Source: JAGQSZ01 sp049647585 (GTDB lineage: Bacteria > Actinomycetota > Acidimicrobiia > Acidimicrobiales > Microtrichaceae). Taken from it: a DNA stretch of 31,745 bases. The stretch spans positions 1 through 31,745 of the forward strand of contig JBARXY010000047.1 in the NCBI GenBank assembly GCA_049647585.1, given 5' to 3'. Below the pieces are notes generated by a model. That model was not told the DNA's origin and searched no databases. It saw only the letters and a program-made list of their open reading frames with translations. This document shows, one piece after another, positions 1 to 7,347 of this stretch; position 1 is the stretch's first letter; the number at the start of each line of letters is the position of its first letter. Both the position numbers and the translations under genes were made by a program.

Positions 1-49
1 CCCGGACAGTCATCCACGGAGCATTGCCGGCGATCGAATCGCCTGGGCA

Positions 50-154
50 GATTCCGCTGCGGCCGATCACTCTGGGGCTGACTCCGCTGCGGCTGACTCC
101 GCTGTGCCTGACTCTTAAGGGGCTGATTCCTTTGCCGCCGACTCGTCTGCGGCA
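50..154. repeat. 15-bp minisatellite across the 3' end of trpG
   Basis: Seven contiguous degenerate 15-bp units start at 50, 65, 80, 95, 110, 125 and 140; a clear copy is GACTCCGCTGCGGCT at 80-94. Read on the minus strand in the trpG frame, each unit encodes a pentapeptide of the form A-A-x-E-S. The trpG stop codon lies inside the unit at 110-124, and the same frame keeps encoding AAAES-like units after it, with one further stop. A small inverted repeat (GGCGAT-CGA-ATCGCC, 29-43) lies just beyond. In 1-49 I see no supportable gene; an ATG on minus at 13 could begin the next gene, but too little is present to tell. Confidence 0.85.
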
Positions 155-726
155 CAGGAACGCAGGAAGTTCGAGATCAGGTCATGGCCCCGCTGGGTGA
201 GCACCGACTCGGGGTGGAACTGAACTCCCTCGATGGGGAACTCCCTATGGCGCAGACCCATGATGAGCCCGTCCGAGGTCTCCGCAGTGACCTCGAGTAC
301 CTCGGGCAGAGTCGGCCGGTCGACGATGAGCGAGTGGTAGCGGGTTACTTCGAGTGGATTGTCCAGCCCGGCGAAGACCCCGCGACCGTCGTGGGTAATG
401 AACGAACTCTTTCCGTGGACCACTTCGGGAGCTCGCACGACGTTTCCCCCGAACACCTCACCCATGCACTGCAGACCGAGGCACACGCCCAGGATCGGAC
501 GCCTCGGACCCCAAGTCCGGATGAGATCGTTGGAAGTGATCACTTCGGAGGGATGGCCCGGTCCCGGGCTGATCAAGATTCCGTCCGGATTGATCTGCTC
601 GACGTCATCCAACGTGATTGATCCATCACGGTGCACCTCGGGTTCGGCGCCAAGTTCGCCGATGTACTGCACGAGGTTGTAGACGAACGAATCAAAGTTG
701 TCGATTACGAGGATTCTGGGGCCCAC
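115..726 (-). CDS. trpG: Anthranilate/aminodeoxychorismate synthase glutaminase subunit (TrpG/PabA)
   Basis: Class I glutamine amidotransferase that hydrolyses glutamine and passes ammonia to a chorismate-using partner (TrpE or PabB) for tryptophan or folate synthesis; cytoplasmic. The 203-aa product shows the family start (ILVIDNFDSFVYNL), the oxyanion segment SPGPGHP near residue 53, the nucleophile elbow GVCLGLQ with Cys82, and the HPE pair His171/Glu173. I chose GTG at 726 because it precedes the conserved N-terminus directly and a TACGCT box sits exactly 6 nt upstream; reading further upstream gives unconserved sequence. The last ~15 residues (CAADESAAKESAP) are a pentapeptide repeat tail not needed by the fold. 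It diverges from crgA. TrpG and PabA cannot be separated from sequence alone, and many bacteria use one protein for both. Confidence 0.93.
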   Translation of the reverse strand: MGPRILVIDNFDSFVYNLVQYIGELGAEPEVHRDGSITLDDVEQINPDGILISPGPGHPSEVITSNDLIRTWGPRRPILGVCLGLQCMGEVFGGNVVRAPEVVHGKSSFITHDGRGVFAGLDNPLEVTRYHSLIVDRPTLPEVLEVTAETSDGLIMGLRHREFPIEGVQFHPESVLTQRGHDLISNFLRSCAADESAAKESAP

Positions 727-732
727 ATCGGC

Positions 733-738
733 AGCGTA
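733..738 (-). promoter_or_regulatory. Putative -10 box of trpG (leaderless)
   Basis: TACGCT on the minus strand ends exactly 6 nt before the GTG at 726, which would put the transcript start at or next to the start codon. No good -35 is visible and there is no Shine-Dalgarno sequence, which fits a leaderless mRNA. Confidence 0.5.
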
Positions 739-774
739 GAACGTGGGGCGGCTGTGAGCCGAACGCGTTCCGTC

Positions 775-780
775 TATCCT
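775..780 (+). promoter_or_regulatory. Putative -10 box of crgA (leaderless)
   Basis: TATCCT ends exactly 6 nt before the crgA ATG at 787. No Shine-Dalgarno sequence lies between. Together with the box at 733-738 it forms a compact divergent promoter within 60 bp. Confidence 0.5.
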
Positions 781-786
781 CTGGCC

Positions 787-1101
787 ATGGCGAAAGCGGG
801 GAAGCGCAGGACCGAAGAGGGATCGACCACGACCAGCACTGGTCGTGTGACGCCGCCCAAGGCGACCCAGGCCGAGCAATCTGCCCGCTACACCGCCAAG
901 GGAACGTCATCAACCAAGGCCGGTCCAAGCCCGCAGTGGATCCCGGTGTTGATGTTCGGGCTGTGGATCGTCGGGCTGCTCCTCATCATCCTCAACTACA
1001 TGGGGGTGCTTCCCGGCGCAGAGGACGGCAATGGCTGGTACCTAGTGACCGGTCTGGTGGCAATGCTCGGCGGCATCATGGTCGCCACCCAGTACCGCTG
1101 A
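787..1101 (+). CDS. crgA: Cell division protein CrgA
   Basis: Small inner-membrane protein of the actinobacterial divisome; in mycobacteria and Streptomyces, CrgA interacts with FtsZ and septal peptidoglycan proteins and affects septation. The 104-aa product has a basic, Ser/Thr-rich cytoplasmic N-terminus (residues 1-48) and two membrane spans, WIPVLMFGLWIVGLLLIIL (about 51-70) and WYLVTGLVAMLGGIMVA (about 84-100), joined by a short loop with N-Y-M-G-V-L-P, and ends TQYR. Length and two-span layout match the family. The ATG at 787 is preferred over upstream in-frame starts because those would extend into the opposing trpG gene and because a -10 box lies 6 nt before it. The neighbouring trpG agrees with the usual actinobacterial crgA neighbourhood. 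Confidence 0.93.
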   Translation: MAKAGKRRTEEGSTTTSTGRVTPPKATQAEQSARYTAKGTSSTKAGPSPQWIPVLMFGLWIVGLLLIILNYMGVLPGAEDGNGWYLVTGLVAMLGGIMVATQYR

Positions 1102-1113
1102 GGCGGGTCGGCA

Positions 1114-1500
1114 CTACTCCATCGTCGGAGCGACCAGCTCCATGTCCTCCATGCAATGACGAGGCGGTTCGGGGTCCTCGTCGGTCGCAGCCGTCATCCG
1201 AACCTCGGTGCCGCACAGCGAGCACCGGTACGTCAGCTTCACTTTGCGCAGCATGCCTGGATCGGGCGGCGGTGGTGGAGGCGTCGCCAACTGTTGCAAC
1301 ACGAAATATCCCACCCGCAAGATCAGCGCACCGAGAATCACAGCTGGGAAAACTGTCGTCCCAGGCAGCGACAATCCGACGATGAGCACAAGCGCAACAG
1401 CGATGATGCCGACGAGCCACAACCCCACCCTCAGACCGGCCGGCATCCTGTTTCGGGCGGTGGGCTGACCGTCGACTTCGACTTCGTTCATCTCTGTCAT
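1114..1500 (-). CDS. Small membrane protein with C-terminal zinc-ribbon-like motif
   Basis: Unrecognised 128-aa protein. It has two predicted membrane spans (VGLWLVGIIAVALVLIVGL and VFPAVILGALILRVGYFVL), a run of six prolines (PPPPPP) as linker, and a soluble C-terminus with CSLCG followed about 20 residues later by RHCMEDM, a possible metal-binding ribbon. ATG at 1500 (MTEMNEV...) is preferred; the upstream GTG at 1521 falls in the loop of the hairpin at 1504-1543. The gene is convergent with crgA, 12 bp between stops, and downstream of the thiolase on the same strand but separated from it by that hairpin. Function is unknown; a membrane-anchored redox or metal sensor is only a guess. Confidence 0.75.
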   Translation of the reverse strand: MTEMNEVEVDGQPTARNRMPAGLRVGLWLVGIIAVALVLIVGLSLPGTTVFPAVILGALILRVGYFVLQQLATPPPPPPDPGMLRKVKLTYRCSLCGTEVRMTAATDEDPEPPRHCMEDMELVAPTME

Positions 1501-1503
1501 ACG

Positions 1504-1543
1504 CGTTGGGGCCTCCGGCACGAGCGTACCGGAGGCCCCAACG
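1504..1543 (-). terminator. Perfect 15-bp-stem hairpin, likely terminator after the thiolase gene
   Basis: Arms 1504-1518 (CGTTGGGGCCTCCGG) and 1529-1543 are exact inverse complements around a 10-nt loop. It lies about 97 bp after the thiolase stop and 4 bp before the ATG of the next minus-strand gene. Neither side has a real U-tract, so termination would have to be of the U-less kind often reported in actinobacteria; a 5' structural element of the downstream gene is the alternative. Confidence 0.6.
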
Positions 1544-1639
1544 GGTTGTAATTCACCGGGCAGGGCCGATCGACAGGCCCGAATCGACAGGCTGATCGAA
1601 GGCCGATCGACACGTGCCCCGACTCAGCCGATCTCCGAC

Positions 1640-2848
1640 TCAGCCGATCCGTTCGATGATCGTGGCGTTGGCCATGCCGCCGCCCTCGCACATCGTCTGA
1701 AGGCCGTAGCGGCCACCGGTGCGCTCGAGTTCATTGATCATCGTGGCGAGCAGCTTGGTCCCCGAACAACCCAGCGGATGTCCCAGGGCAATTGCGCCAC
1801 CGTTGGGGTTCACCTTGGACATATCCGGGCTGAACTCCTTCTCCCACGCGAGGACCACCGAGGCAAAGGCTTCGTTGATCTCGATGTGGTCCATGTCTTC
1901 GATCTTCATCCCGGTCCGTTCCAGGACCTTCCGAGTGGAGGGGATCGGACCGGTGAGCATGCTCACCGGGTCGACGCCGACAGCTGCGAAACCAACGAAA
2001 CGAGCCCGGGGGGTAAGACCCAGTTCCTTGGCCTTCTCGGCGCTCATGATCAACGCCGCCGATGCTCCGTCGGCAATCTGCGAGCTATTGCCAGCCGTCA
2101 CCTTGCCGTCAGCCATGAATGCTGGCTTGAGCTTTGCCAGACCCTCGGCCGTGGTGCCCGGGCGGATGCCCTCATCGCGGGTATGCATGGTGCCGAGGTT
2201 CTTGATCTCGCCGGTTTCCTTGTCGCGAATGCGGGATTCGACAGGAATGATCTCGTTGTCGAACCTGCCCTCCTCGGCGGCTTGCTGCGCGAGTTCCTGG
2301 GAGCGAAGGCCAAGCCCGTCGAGCTCCTCACGCGAGATGCCCCACTTGTTGGCGATGATCTCCGCCGAGATTCCCTGGCCAACCAATCCCTTGTGGCCCG
2401 GCATCTGCTCGACGTCCTTGTAGCGATCAGCGGCAGCGCCGAAGGGGAAGCCGATGTCACGACCGATGGATCCGCCCATCGGAACCACGCTCATGCTCTC
2501 GACGCCAGCGGCGACGACGATGTCGTACGCGCCAGCCATTACTCCTTGCGCAGCGAAGTGGTATGCCTGCTGGGACGATCCGCACTGACGGTCGATGGTC
2601 GTCGCGGGAACGGTCTCGGGCCAACCGGCCGCGAGCAGAGCGCTGCGACCGATGTTCAGGGCCTGTGCCCCGGCCTGGCTGACACAACCCATGATGACGT
2701 CATCGACCATCGCCGGATCAAGGTTGTTGCGTTCGACCAGCGCCTTGAGCGTCTCGGCAGCGAGATCCACCGGGTGCCAACCCGATAGCGCTCCGTTGCG
2801 CTTCCCCGCAGCTGTCCTGACCACATCGACGATGACTGCCTCTGGCAT
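1640..2848 (-). CDS. Thiolase (acetyl-CoA C-acyltransferase)
   Basis: Thiolase-superfamily enzyme that cleaves 3-ketoacyl-CoA with CoA, or condenses two acetyl-CoA; cytoplasmic, fatty-acid or sterol side-chain beta-oxidation. The 402-aa product has the nucleophilic cysteine in DRQCGSSQQA (Cys89), the NEAFA motif, the GGAIALGHPLGCSG block with the catalytic His near 357, and the second cysteine in MCEGGGMANATIIE near 387. The full family length and all active-site residues are present. ATG at 2848 has a good upstream GGGGAG; longer starts add unconserved residues. It diverges from the acyl-CoA ligase at 3095, with a palindromic operator between, so the two are probably co-regulated in fatty-acid metabolism. 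Degradative versus biosynthetic subclass is not certain; the 402-aa length and divergent ligase favour degradation. Confidence 0.93.
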   Translation of the reverse strand: MPEAVIVDVVRTAAGKRNGALSGWHPVDLAAETLKALVERNNLDPAMVDDVIMGCVSQAGAQALNIGRSALLAAGWPETVPATTIDRQCGSSQQAYHFAAQGVMAGAYDIVVAAGVESMSVVPMGGSIGRDIGFPFGAAADRYKDVEQMPGHKGLVGQGISAEIIANKWGISREELDGLGLRSQELAQQAAEEGRFDNEIIPVESRIRDKETGEIKNLGTMHTRDEGIRPGTTAEGLAKLKPAFMADGKVTAGNSSQIADGASAALIMSAEKAKELGLTPRARFVGFAAVGVDPVSMLTGPIPSTRKVLERTGMKIEDMDHIEINEAFASVVLAWEKEFSPDMSKVNPNGGAIALGHPLGCSGTKLLATMINELERTGGRYGLQTMCEGGGMANATIIERIG

Positions 2849-2960
2849 TGGAACTCCCCTTCTGGTGATCTCTGGAATTTCCGGGCCCGGTTCCCCTCGA
2901 CGAATACCCGGAGGTGCTCGCATCGGGTCCGAGAATCGGGTGGAATTTCCGAAGCCGATC

Positions 2961-2984
2961 ACTCTTGACCGGTCAGTCAAGAGT
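2961..2984. promoter_or_regulatory. 24-bp palindrome, probable TetR/FadR-type operator
   Basis: ACTCTTGAC (2961-2969), 6-nt spacer, GTCAAGAGT (2976-2984) are perfect inverse complements; a second palindrome TGACCGGTCA (2966-2975) is nested off-centre. It lies in the divergent region between thiolase and acyl-CoA ligase and overlaps a possible -35 TTGACC (2965-2970) that is 17 bp from TCGATT (2988-2993) on plus. The layout resembles the TGACTGACTAGTCA-like sites of Bacillus-type FadR. The regulator itself is not evident nearby. Confidence 0.6.
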
Positions 2985-3094
2985 CTCTCGATTCGGAGGT
3001 CCTCGTCAACAAAGGCAGGGACGGCGCGGTACAGTCCACGGAACTGACGAGGAACCGCGCCAGGCGGTCCCACAAGGACTGGGGTCATTCGACA

Positions 3095-4906
3095 ATGCCT
3101 ACGAACGAGGACTTCGAGAAGCTCGCCAACGGGCGCACCGTACTGACGGAGTTCCTCCAGACGAGTTCGGTGAACGCCGAAAAGGTCGCTCTCAGGTGGA
3201 AGAACGACGATGACACCTGGACCGATTTCACTTTCGCCGAGGTGGCCGGGAACGTGGCTAAGGCCGCCGCTGGGCTAAAGAGCCTGGGTGTAGGTCATGG
3301 CGACCGGGTGTTGCTGATGATGCGCAACATTCCGGATTTCCACTGGCTCGACATAGCAGTCGTCTTTCTGGGAGCGACACCGGTCTCGATCTACAACTCC
3401 TCGGCTCCCGAGCAGGTTCAATATCTGGCGACCCACTGCGCCGCCAAGGTTGCGATCATCGAGGACGACTCCTTCCTCGCCAAGTTCACGCCGATCCGCG
3501 ACTCGCTACCGGAACTCTCGACGATCGTCGTGCTGCACCCTGAAGCCGCAGTCTCGAACGGTGTGCTCGGTCCCGACGTTCTGACCTCCACCGATCCGAT
3601 CGACTTGGCAGCCTCGGTTGACGCGGCCTCACCCGAGGACATCGCAACGATCATCTACACCTCGGGCACTACCGGAAACCCGAAGGGCGTAATGCTCTCG
3701 CACCACAATCTGGTCTGGACCGCCGAGAGCCTGCTCAGCGCCTTCGGCTGGACCCGCGAAGGTGCCCCCGGTAAGCGGGTGGTTTCGTACCTTCCGATGG
3801 CACACATCGCCGAGCGGATGACGAGCCACTACTCGCTCATCAGCTTCGGTTACGAAGTGAGTTGTTGCCCGGAGACATCGCTTCTGACCGCGTATCTCGC
3901 CGAGGTCAGGCCCCACCTGATGTTCGGTGTCCCGCGGGTGTGGGAGAAGATTCACGCCGGTGTCATGGCAGCGCTGTCCGGCGACGCCGAACGTGCCCAG
4001 AAGTTCGCCGAGGCGATCGAGGCCGGCGCTCCGATTCGTGAACGGATGACCGACGGCACCGCGACCGAGGAAGACATCGCAACATACGAGTTCCTCGACG
4101 CCGTGGCGTTCTCGACGGTGCGTGAACTCCTCGGTCTGGACAGGTTGGAGACTGCGGTCAGTTCTGCTGCGCCGCTACCCCCCGAGCTCATCACCTGGTT
4201 CCGCACTATCGGATTGCCCCTCGCCGAGATGTACGGCATGAGCGAGGCCACCGGGCCCATGACCTATTCCAATGAGCATCCGGTCGCCGGGACGGTCGGA
4301 CCGGCAATCCCTGGAGGCGAGGTCAAGCTCGCCGACGACGGCGAGCTCTGCTACCGGGGCGGAAACGTCTTCGTGGGCTACCTGAACGAACCCGAGAAGA
4401 CCGCTGAGGCAATCGACGAGGATGGCTGGCTCCACTCCGGTGATATCGCCGAGGTCGACGACCAGGGATACGTCACCATCGTCGACCGCAAGAAGGAACT
4501 GATCATCACCGCTGGTGGAAAGAACATCAGCCCGGCCAACCTTGAAGCGGCACTTAAGCAGATTCCCCTGATCGGACAGGCTGCAGCCATCGGCGACCAG
4601 CGTCCTTTCGTCTCGGCACTGGTGGTGCTCGACCCCGAGTTCGCTCCCGCCTGGGCCGCCCAGAATGGCGTCAAGTTCACCGATCTGAATGACTTGGCCA
4701 AGACTCCTGAGGTGGTCAAGGCCGTGAACGAAGGTCTCGAAGAGGTCATGTCCCATTTCAATGGTGCCGAGCGGGTCAAGAAGGTCGTAATCCTCGGCGA
4801 GGAATGGCTTCCCGACACCGATCTGTTGACCCCGACGTCGAAGCTGAAGCGACGTGGCGTCAACGCCCGGTTCTCGAACGAGATCGAGGGCATCTACGCC
4901 CGTTAG
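3095..4906 (+). CDS. Long-chain fatty acid-CoA ligase (AMP-forming)
   Basis: ANL-superfamily adenylating enzyme that activates a fatty acid to acyl-AMP and then acyl-CoA. The 603-aa product has the P-loop YTSGTTGNPKG (188-198), the A5 motif YGMSEATG (380-387), DGWLHSGDIAEVDDQGYVTIVDRKKELIITAGGKN in order across the hinge, and a C-terminal PTSKLKRR carrying the likely catalytic lysine. Length and the insertion after the P-loop fit the FAA1/FadD15-like long-chain class rather than short-chain acetyl-CoA synthetases. ATG at 3095 starts at the expected N-terminal position; a GGGG stretch lies upstream. It diverges from the thiolase across the operator at 2961-2984, giving the entry and exit steps of beta-oxidation. 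The gene end is 13 bp from the stop of the convergent lipoprotein gene. Chain-length preference cannot be read here. Confidence 0.93.
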   Translation: MPTNEDFEKLANGRTVLTEFLQTSSVNAEKVALRWKNDDDTWTDFTFAEVAGNVAKAAAGLKSLGVGHGDRVLLMMRNIPDFHWLDIAVVFLGATPVSIYNSSAPEQVQYLATHCAAKVAIIEDDSFLAKFTPIRDSLPELSTIVVLHPEAAVSNGVLGPDVLTSTDPIDLAASVDAASPEDIATIIYTSGTTGNPKGVMLSHHNLVWTAESLLSAFGWTREGAPGKRVVSYLPMAHIAERMTSHYSLISFGYEVSCCPETSLLTAYLAEVRPHLMFGVPRVWEKIHAGVMAALSGDAERAQKFAEAIEAGAPIRERMTDGTATEEDIATYEFLDAVAFSTVRELLGLDRLETAVSSAAPLPPELITWFRTIGLPLAEMYGMSEATGPMTYSNEHPVAGTVGPAIPGGEVKLADDGELCYRGGNVFVGYLNEPEKTAEAIDEDGWLHSGDIAEVDDQGYVTIVDRKKELIITAGGKNISPANLEAALKQIPLIGQAAAIGDQRPFVSALVVLDPEFAPAWAAQNGVKFTDLNDLAKTPEVVKAVNEGLEEVMSHFNGAERVKKVVILGEEWLPDTDLLTPTSKLKRRGVNARFSNEIEGIYAR

Positions 4907-4919
4907 ATGTCGATACTCG

Positions 4920-5822
4920 TCAGGTGCCCGGAATGGCTCCCGGCGGGATCAGTCCCGGCACCAACTGACTGATTGCCATTACCAGTGCTGCCATCGCGGC
5001 GTCGCTCAGGCTTCCCCCCAACGACTGCAACTGGCCCAACAGGCTCTTCAAGGTTGGATCGAGCAGTGGGTTGGAGACCAACTCCTGGGTCAGCGTGGGG
5101 TTGGCGGTGAGCACAGCGCTGGCAATGAGCGCCAAGAGCGAGGAGTTGGTGGGGTCCGTGGAGATCTTTCCCAGACCCTCCGGATCGATCGCCTGGAAAA
5201 GCTGGTTCAACTGGTCACTGAGACCGGGCGTTATCTCGAGGCGCATTTCGCCGAGCGCCTGAGTGAGAGCCTGCACCAGCGCCCCGACAGTTCCTTGGGC
5301 AAGCGTGTTGAGATCGAGCGAGGAGCCCAGCAGCCCGACCAGCACCGCCGGGTCGACCGCTCCACCGGTTCCGGCTTGAACCAACTGGTCCTTGATCAGA
5401 TTCGGGCTCGCCATGGCGGTTTCACCTAGGGACACGACCTGCTGGACGGTCAGGCCCAGGTCCTGGATCGCGCCCAGGTCGATTCCCAGCAGTCGTGCAA
5501 TTGACTCGAGGTCGGGTGTGCCATTGGCGAGTGCAGAGACTTGACTCAGCAGGGCAGGATCGATCGCAAATTGACTGAGCAGAGCGGTGAGAGTGTCCTG
5601 GGCGGCCGGTACGGTGCTCGGATCGAGTTTGGGAATGGTCGTCGTCGTGGGCACTGAACCGACCACGATCGAGGTGGATGGAGCCACCGTGTTCTTGGGG
5701 TTGGCAGTGGCACCGATCTGCTGGGTATCCCGAGAGGTCGAACATGCAGCAGTTGTGGCCATCAGTGCCGTGACCGCCACAATCGCCGCGGTCCCTACCG
5801 CTCCTCGTCCGCGTTGGCGCAT
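4920..5822 (-). CDS. Predicted secreted/lipoprotein of unknown function
   Basis: A 300-aa protein I do not recognise. The N-terminus is a typical export signal: basic MRQRGRGAVG, a hydrophobic stretch, then TTAAC with Cys27, a weak lipobox lacking the usual -3 Leu. A Thr/Ser/Pro-rich linker (about 28-70) follows. The remainder is helical-looking, Leu/Gln/Ala-rich, with recurring L-L-(S/G)-Q segments (LLSQFAIDPALLSQV, LLGIDL, LLGQLQSLGG) and ends IPPGAIPGT. ATG at 5822 is chosen because the signal peptide begins there and a GGAAGCGGGAC segment lies upstream; longer starts add about 57 unconserved residues. It is convergent with the ligase gene and is the last of three consecutive minus-strand genes for membrane or envelope proteins. 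Confidence 0.75.
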   Translation of the reverse strand: MRQRGRGAVGTAAIVAVTALMATTAACSTSRDTQQIGATANPKNTVAPSTSIVVGSVPTTTTIPKLDPSTVPAAQDTLTALLSQFAIDPALLSQVSALANGTPDLESIARLLGIDLGAIQDLGLTVQQVVSLGETAMASPNLIKDQLVQAGTGGAVDPAVLVGLLGSSLDLNTLAQGTVGALVQALTQALGEMRLEITPGLSDQLNQLFQAIDPEGLGKISTDPTNSSLLALIASAVLTANPTLTQELVSNPLLDPTLKSLLGQLQSLGGSLSDAAMAALVMAISQLVPGLIPPGAIPGT

Positions 5823-5919
5823 CCGTCGTCCCGCTTCCTGATCAGATCCCGCTGGACCGTCTTTCAACGGTAGAGACAACTCAATCCTCGGGCAAGGCCC
5901 AACCTGAGGGCAGATCTGC

Positions 5920-6411
5920 CTAGGTGGGTTTCTCGTCCTTGGGCGGGTTGTCCCGGAGAGGGTCGACCTCGACGAACCGGGGGTCGACCTCACCGAACTT
6001 CAAGGGCCTCATGAGGATGTCGATGGCGGTCCAGAGAGTCTTTGACGCCGGATAGAACACGAAGGTCCCAACGCTGCCGATTATCAACTGAATGGGAATG
6101 ATCCCGAGGGGCACCTGGTCGGGGTAGGTGATGATCAGGGTCGTGACGAGCACGATGAGCATCAGTCCGATCACGGCGATCGTGTTGATCGCTATGGCAC
6201 CTATGAAGTGGCCTTCGAGGCGTTCGAACAGGAAGCTGCACGTCGGACAGCGGTCGACCATGATCACCCATCGCTTGAACAGGTGACGGGACCCACAGAC
6301 GGGGCAGCGTCCGAAAAATCCCCGTAGCACCATGCGTGAGGGCGTGACGCCCAACTGGACGCTGGTAGGTACCTCTGGCGGCGGGAGCCTCCGCTTGCGC
6401 TGCTCAGTCAT
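5920..6411 (-). CDS. DUF983 family membrane protein
   Basis: A 163-aa protein with the DUF983 layout: a cytoplasmic N-terminus, a zinc-ribbon-like GRCPVCG...LFKRW...DRCPTCSFLFERLEG block, then two membrane spans (AINTIAVIGLMLIVLVTTLIITY and LGIIPIQLIIGSVGTFVFYP). The family is widespread with no firmly established function; the four cysteines (two CPxC pairs) suggest metal binding. ATG at 6411 is the first good start; a TTG 15 nt upstream is the alternative, and GGGGA lies too close to the ATG to be an ideal ribosome site. A 97-bp gap separates it from the downstream lipoprotein gene. I see no regulatory signal in the gap. Confidence 0.85.
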   Translation of the reverse strand: MTEQRKRRLPPPEVPTSVQLGVTPSRMVLRGFFGRCPVCGSRHLFKRWVIMVDRCPTCSFLFERLEGHFIGAIAINTIAVIGLMLIVLVTTLIITYPDQVPLGIIPIQLIIGSVGTFVFYPASKTLWTAIDILMRPLKFGEVDPRFVEVDPLRDNPPKDEKPT

Positions 6412-6519
6412 TCCCCAATGAGTCAAGCCGACTGCGTCGCCGCGCGCACTTCGGAACCGGCCCAGATTTGTCGGCCGGGCCCTCGGAATGGGTCGCCTAC
6501 CGGTCGGTTACCCGGCCGG

Positions 6520-6972
6520 CTAATCGCCGAGGATCAGGTCGATGTCGGAGAGGTCCTGTTGTTCCGCTCCGGGCAGAAGTCGGGACGGGAACTGTGCCGG
6601 GGTAGCCCCCAGAAGGACCCGGACCGAGCCGGTGTCCAGAGTCAATTCGTAGAATCTCCAGAACCCGGATCGAACCCGGATTGACGACACGGCGGGACGC
6701 GATATCCGCTGCAGCTTCACCCAGCCGATCACGTCGACGATCTCGTCGGAGCGGATCTCCACGAAGCAACCCCGCGCTGCGGCGAAACCACCCAGACCTA
6801 TGACCGTGGCGACCGCGAATGGAATCCAGAACGGTGAGCCCAGTTGTCCCGGGTGCCACGCTGCCCACAGCCCCAATGCGATCGCTGACGCGGTCCCCAT
6901 TAGTCCGACGAGAAAGAGCGGCGCCGAAACAAGGGTCGGACGTCGCAGGCGAATCGGGCGGACTCTGGACAT
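6520..6972 (-). CDS. Membrane protein with PH-like domain
   Basis: A 150-aa protein with two N-terminal membrane spans (about 14-40 and 48-68) followed by a small beta-rich domain (CFVEIRSDEIVDVIGWVKLQRISRPAVSSIRVRSGFWRFYELTLDTGSVRVLLGA) that looks like a bacterial PH/bPH2-like fold. Such proteins are common in actinobacteria and largely uncharacterised. The ATG at 6972 has no Shine-Dalgarno sequence but a TAGCCT box exactly 6 nt upstream. It is the first gene of the minus-strand run ending at 4920 and diverges from the RNA helicase. The 108-bp gap to DUF983 shows nothing obvious. The PH call rests on pattern only. Confidence 0.7.
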   Translation of the reverse strand: MSRVRPIRLRRPTLVSAPLFLVGLMGTASAIALGLWAAWHPGQLGSPFWIPFAVATVIGLGGFAAARGCFVEIRSDEIVDVIGWVKLQRISRPAVSSIRVRSGFWRFYELTLDTGSVRVLLGATPAQFPSRLLPGAEQQDLSDIDLILGD

Positions 6973-6978
6973 TGCAGC

Positions 6979-6984
6979 AGGCTA
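6979..6984 (-). promoter_or_regulatory. Putative -10 box of the PH-domain gene (leaderless)
   Basis: TAGCCT on the minus strand is followed by GCTGCA and then the ATG at 6972, the same TANNNT-6 nt-start spacing seen at trpG, crgA and the MarR gene. Confidence 0.5.
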
Positions 6985-7347
6985 CGACGAACGACTTCCG
7001 GCACTGAACCGGGGGACCGCGACATGGTGGTCCCGGACGGCCTGCCAATGGACTGACTTGGTCGCCCACATCTGGGAGACGTCTGACACATCGGGCCGGC
7101 AATGACTTGGAATCCACTCCATTCGTGTAGCGTTGGTTCCAACAACCAGCTGGAGATGCGCTCAGAGGCAGCGTTGAAACGGCCCCTGCTCAAGGCGGAT
7201 GTGGGTTTACCTACACGGTCCGAGCAGATCGGGCGTCCGGTGCTAGCGCCCGGCCGGTTAGCAAAAAGGTGGCTCGTGCCTCTGCCGCCTTGTTCCCGCC
7301 GCCTGCAAAGGATGCATGGCGTCGGGTAGATCAACGATGGAGAAAAT
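6985..7347 (+). promoter_or_regulatory. Divergent intergenic region and long leader of the RNA helicase gene
   Basis: About 360 bp without a convincing gene. A possible plus promoter is TTGGAA (7107-7112) and TAGCGT (7128-7133), with a short 15-bp spacer; a small hairpin GTTGG-TT-CCAAC (7132-7143) follows. That would leave a leader of roughly 200 nt. A second stem GCTAGC/GTTAGC (7242-7247 with 7257-7262) is followed by AAAAAGG. A 57-codon reading frame starts at ATG 7156 and ends at 7329 but shows no family features. Long structured leaders are common for cold-responsive helicase genes; here that is inference. Confidence 0.35.

Noticed and set aside
1..13. Start of a Ser/Thr kinase gene after trpG
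   Set aside because: Expected from the usual actinobacterial neighbourhood, but only four codons are present and no motif can be read.
1500..1521. Upstream GTG start for the small membrane protein at 1521
   Set aside because: It falls in the loop of the hairpin 1504-1543, adds unconserved residues and has no ribosome site.
1778..2788. Long open frame opposite the thiolase
   Set aside because: It is the antisense shadow of a conserved gene in high-GC DNA and has no recognisable protein features.
7156..7329. 57-codon reading frame in the helicase leader
   Set aside because: The start has GGAG immediately adjacent, the peptide is Arg/Pro-rich with no family pattern, and coding bias is not convincing.
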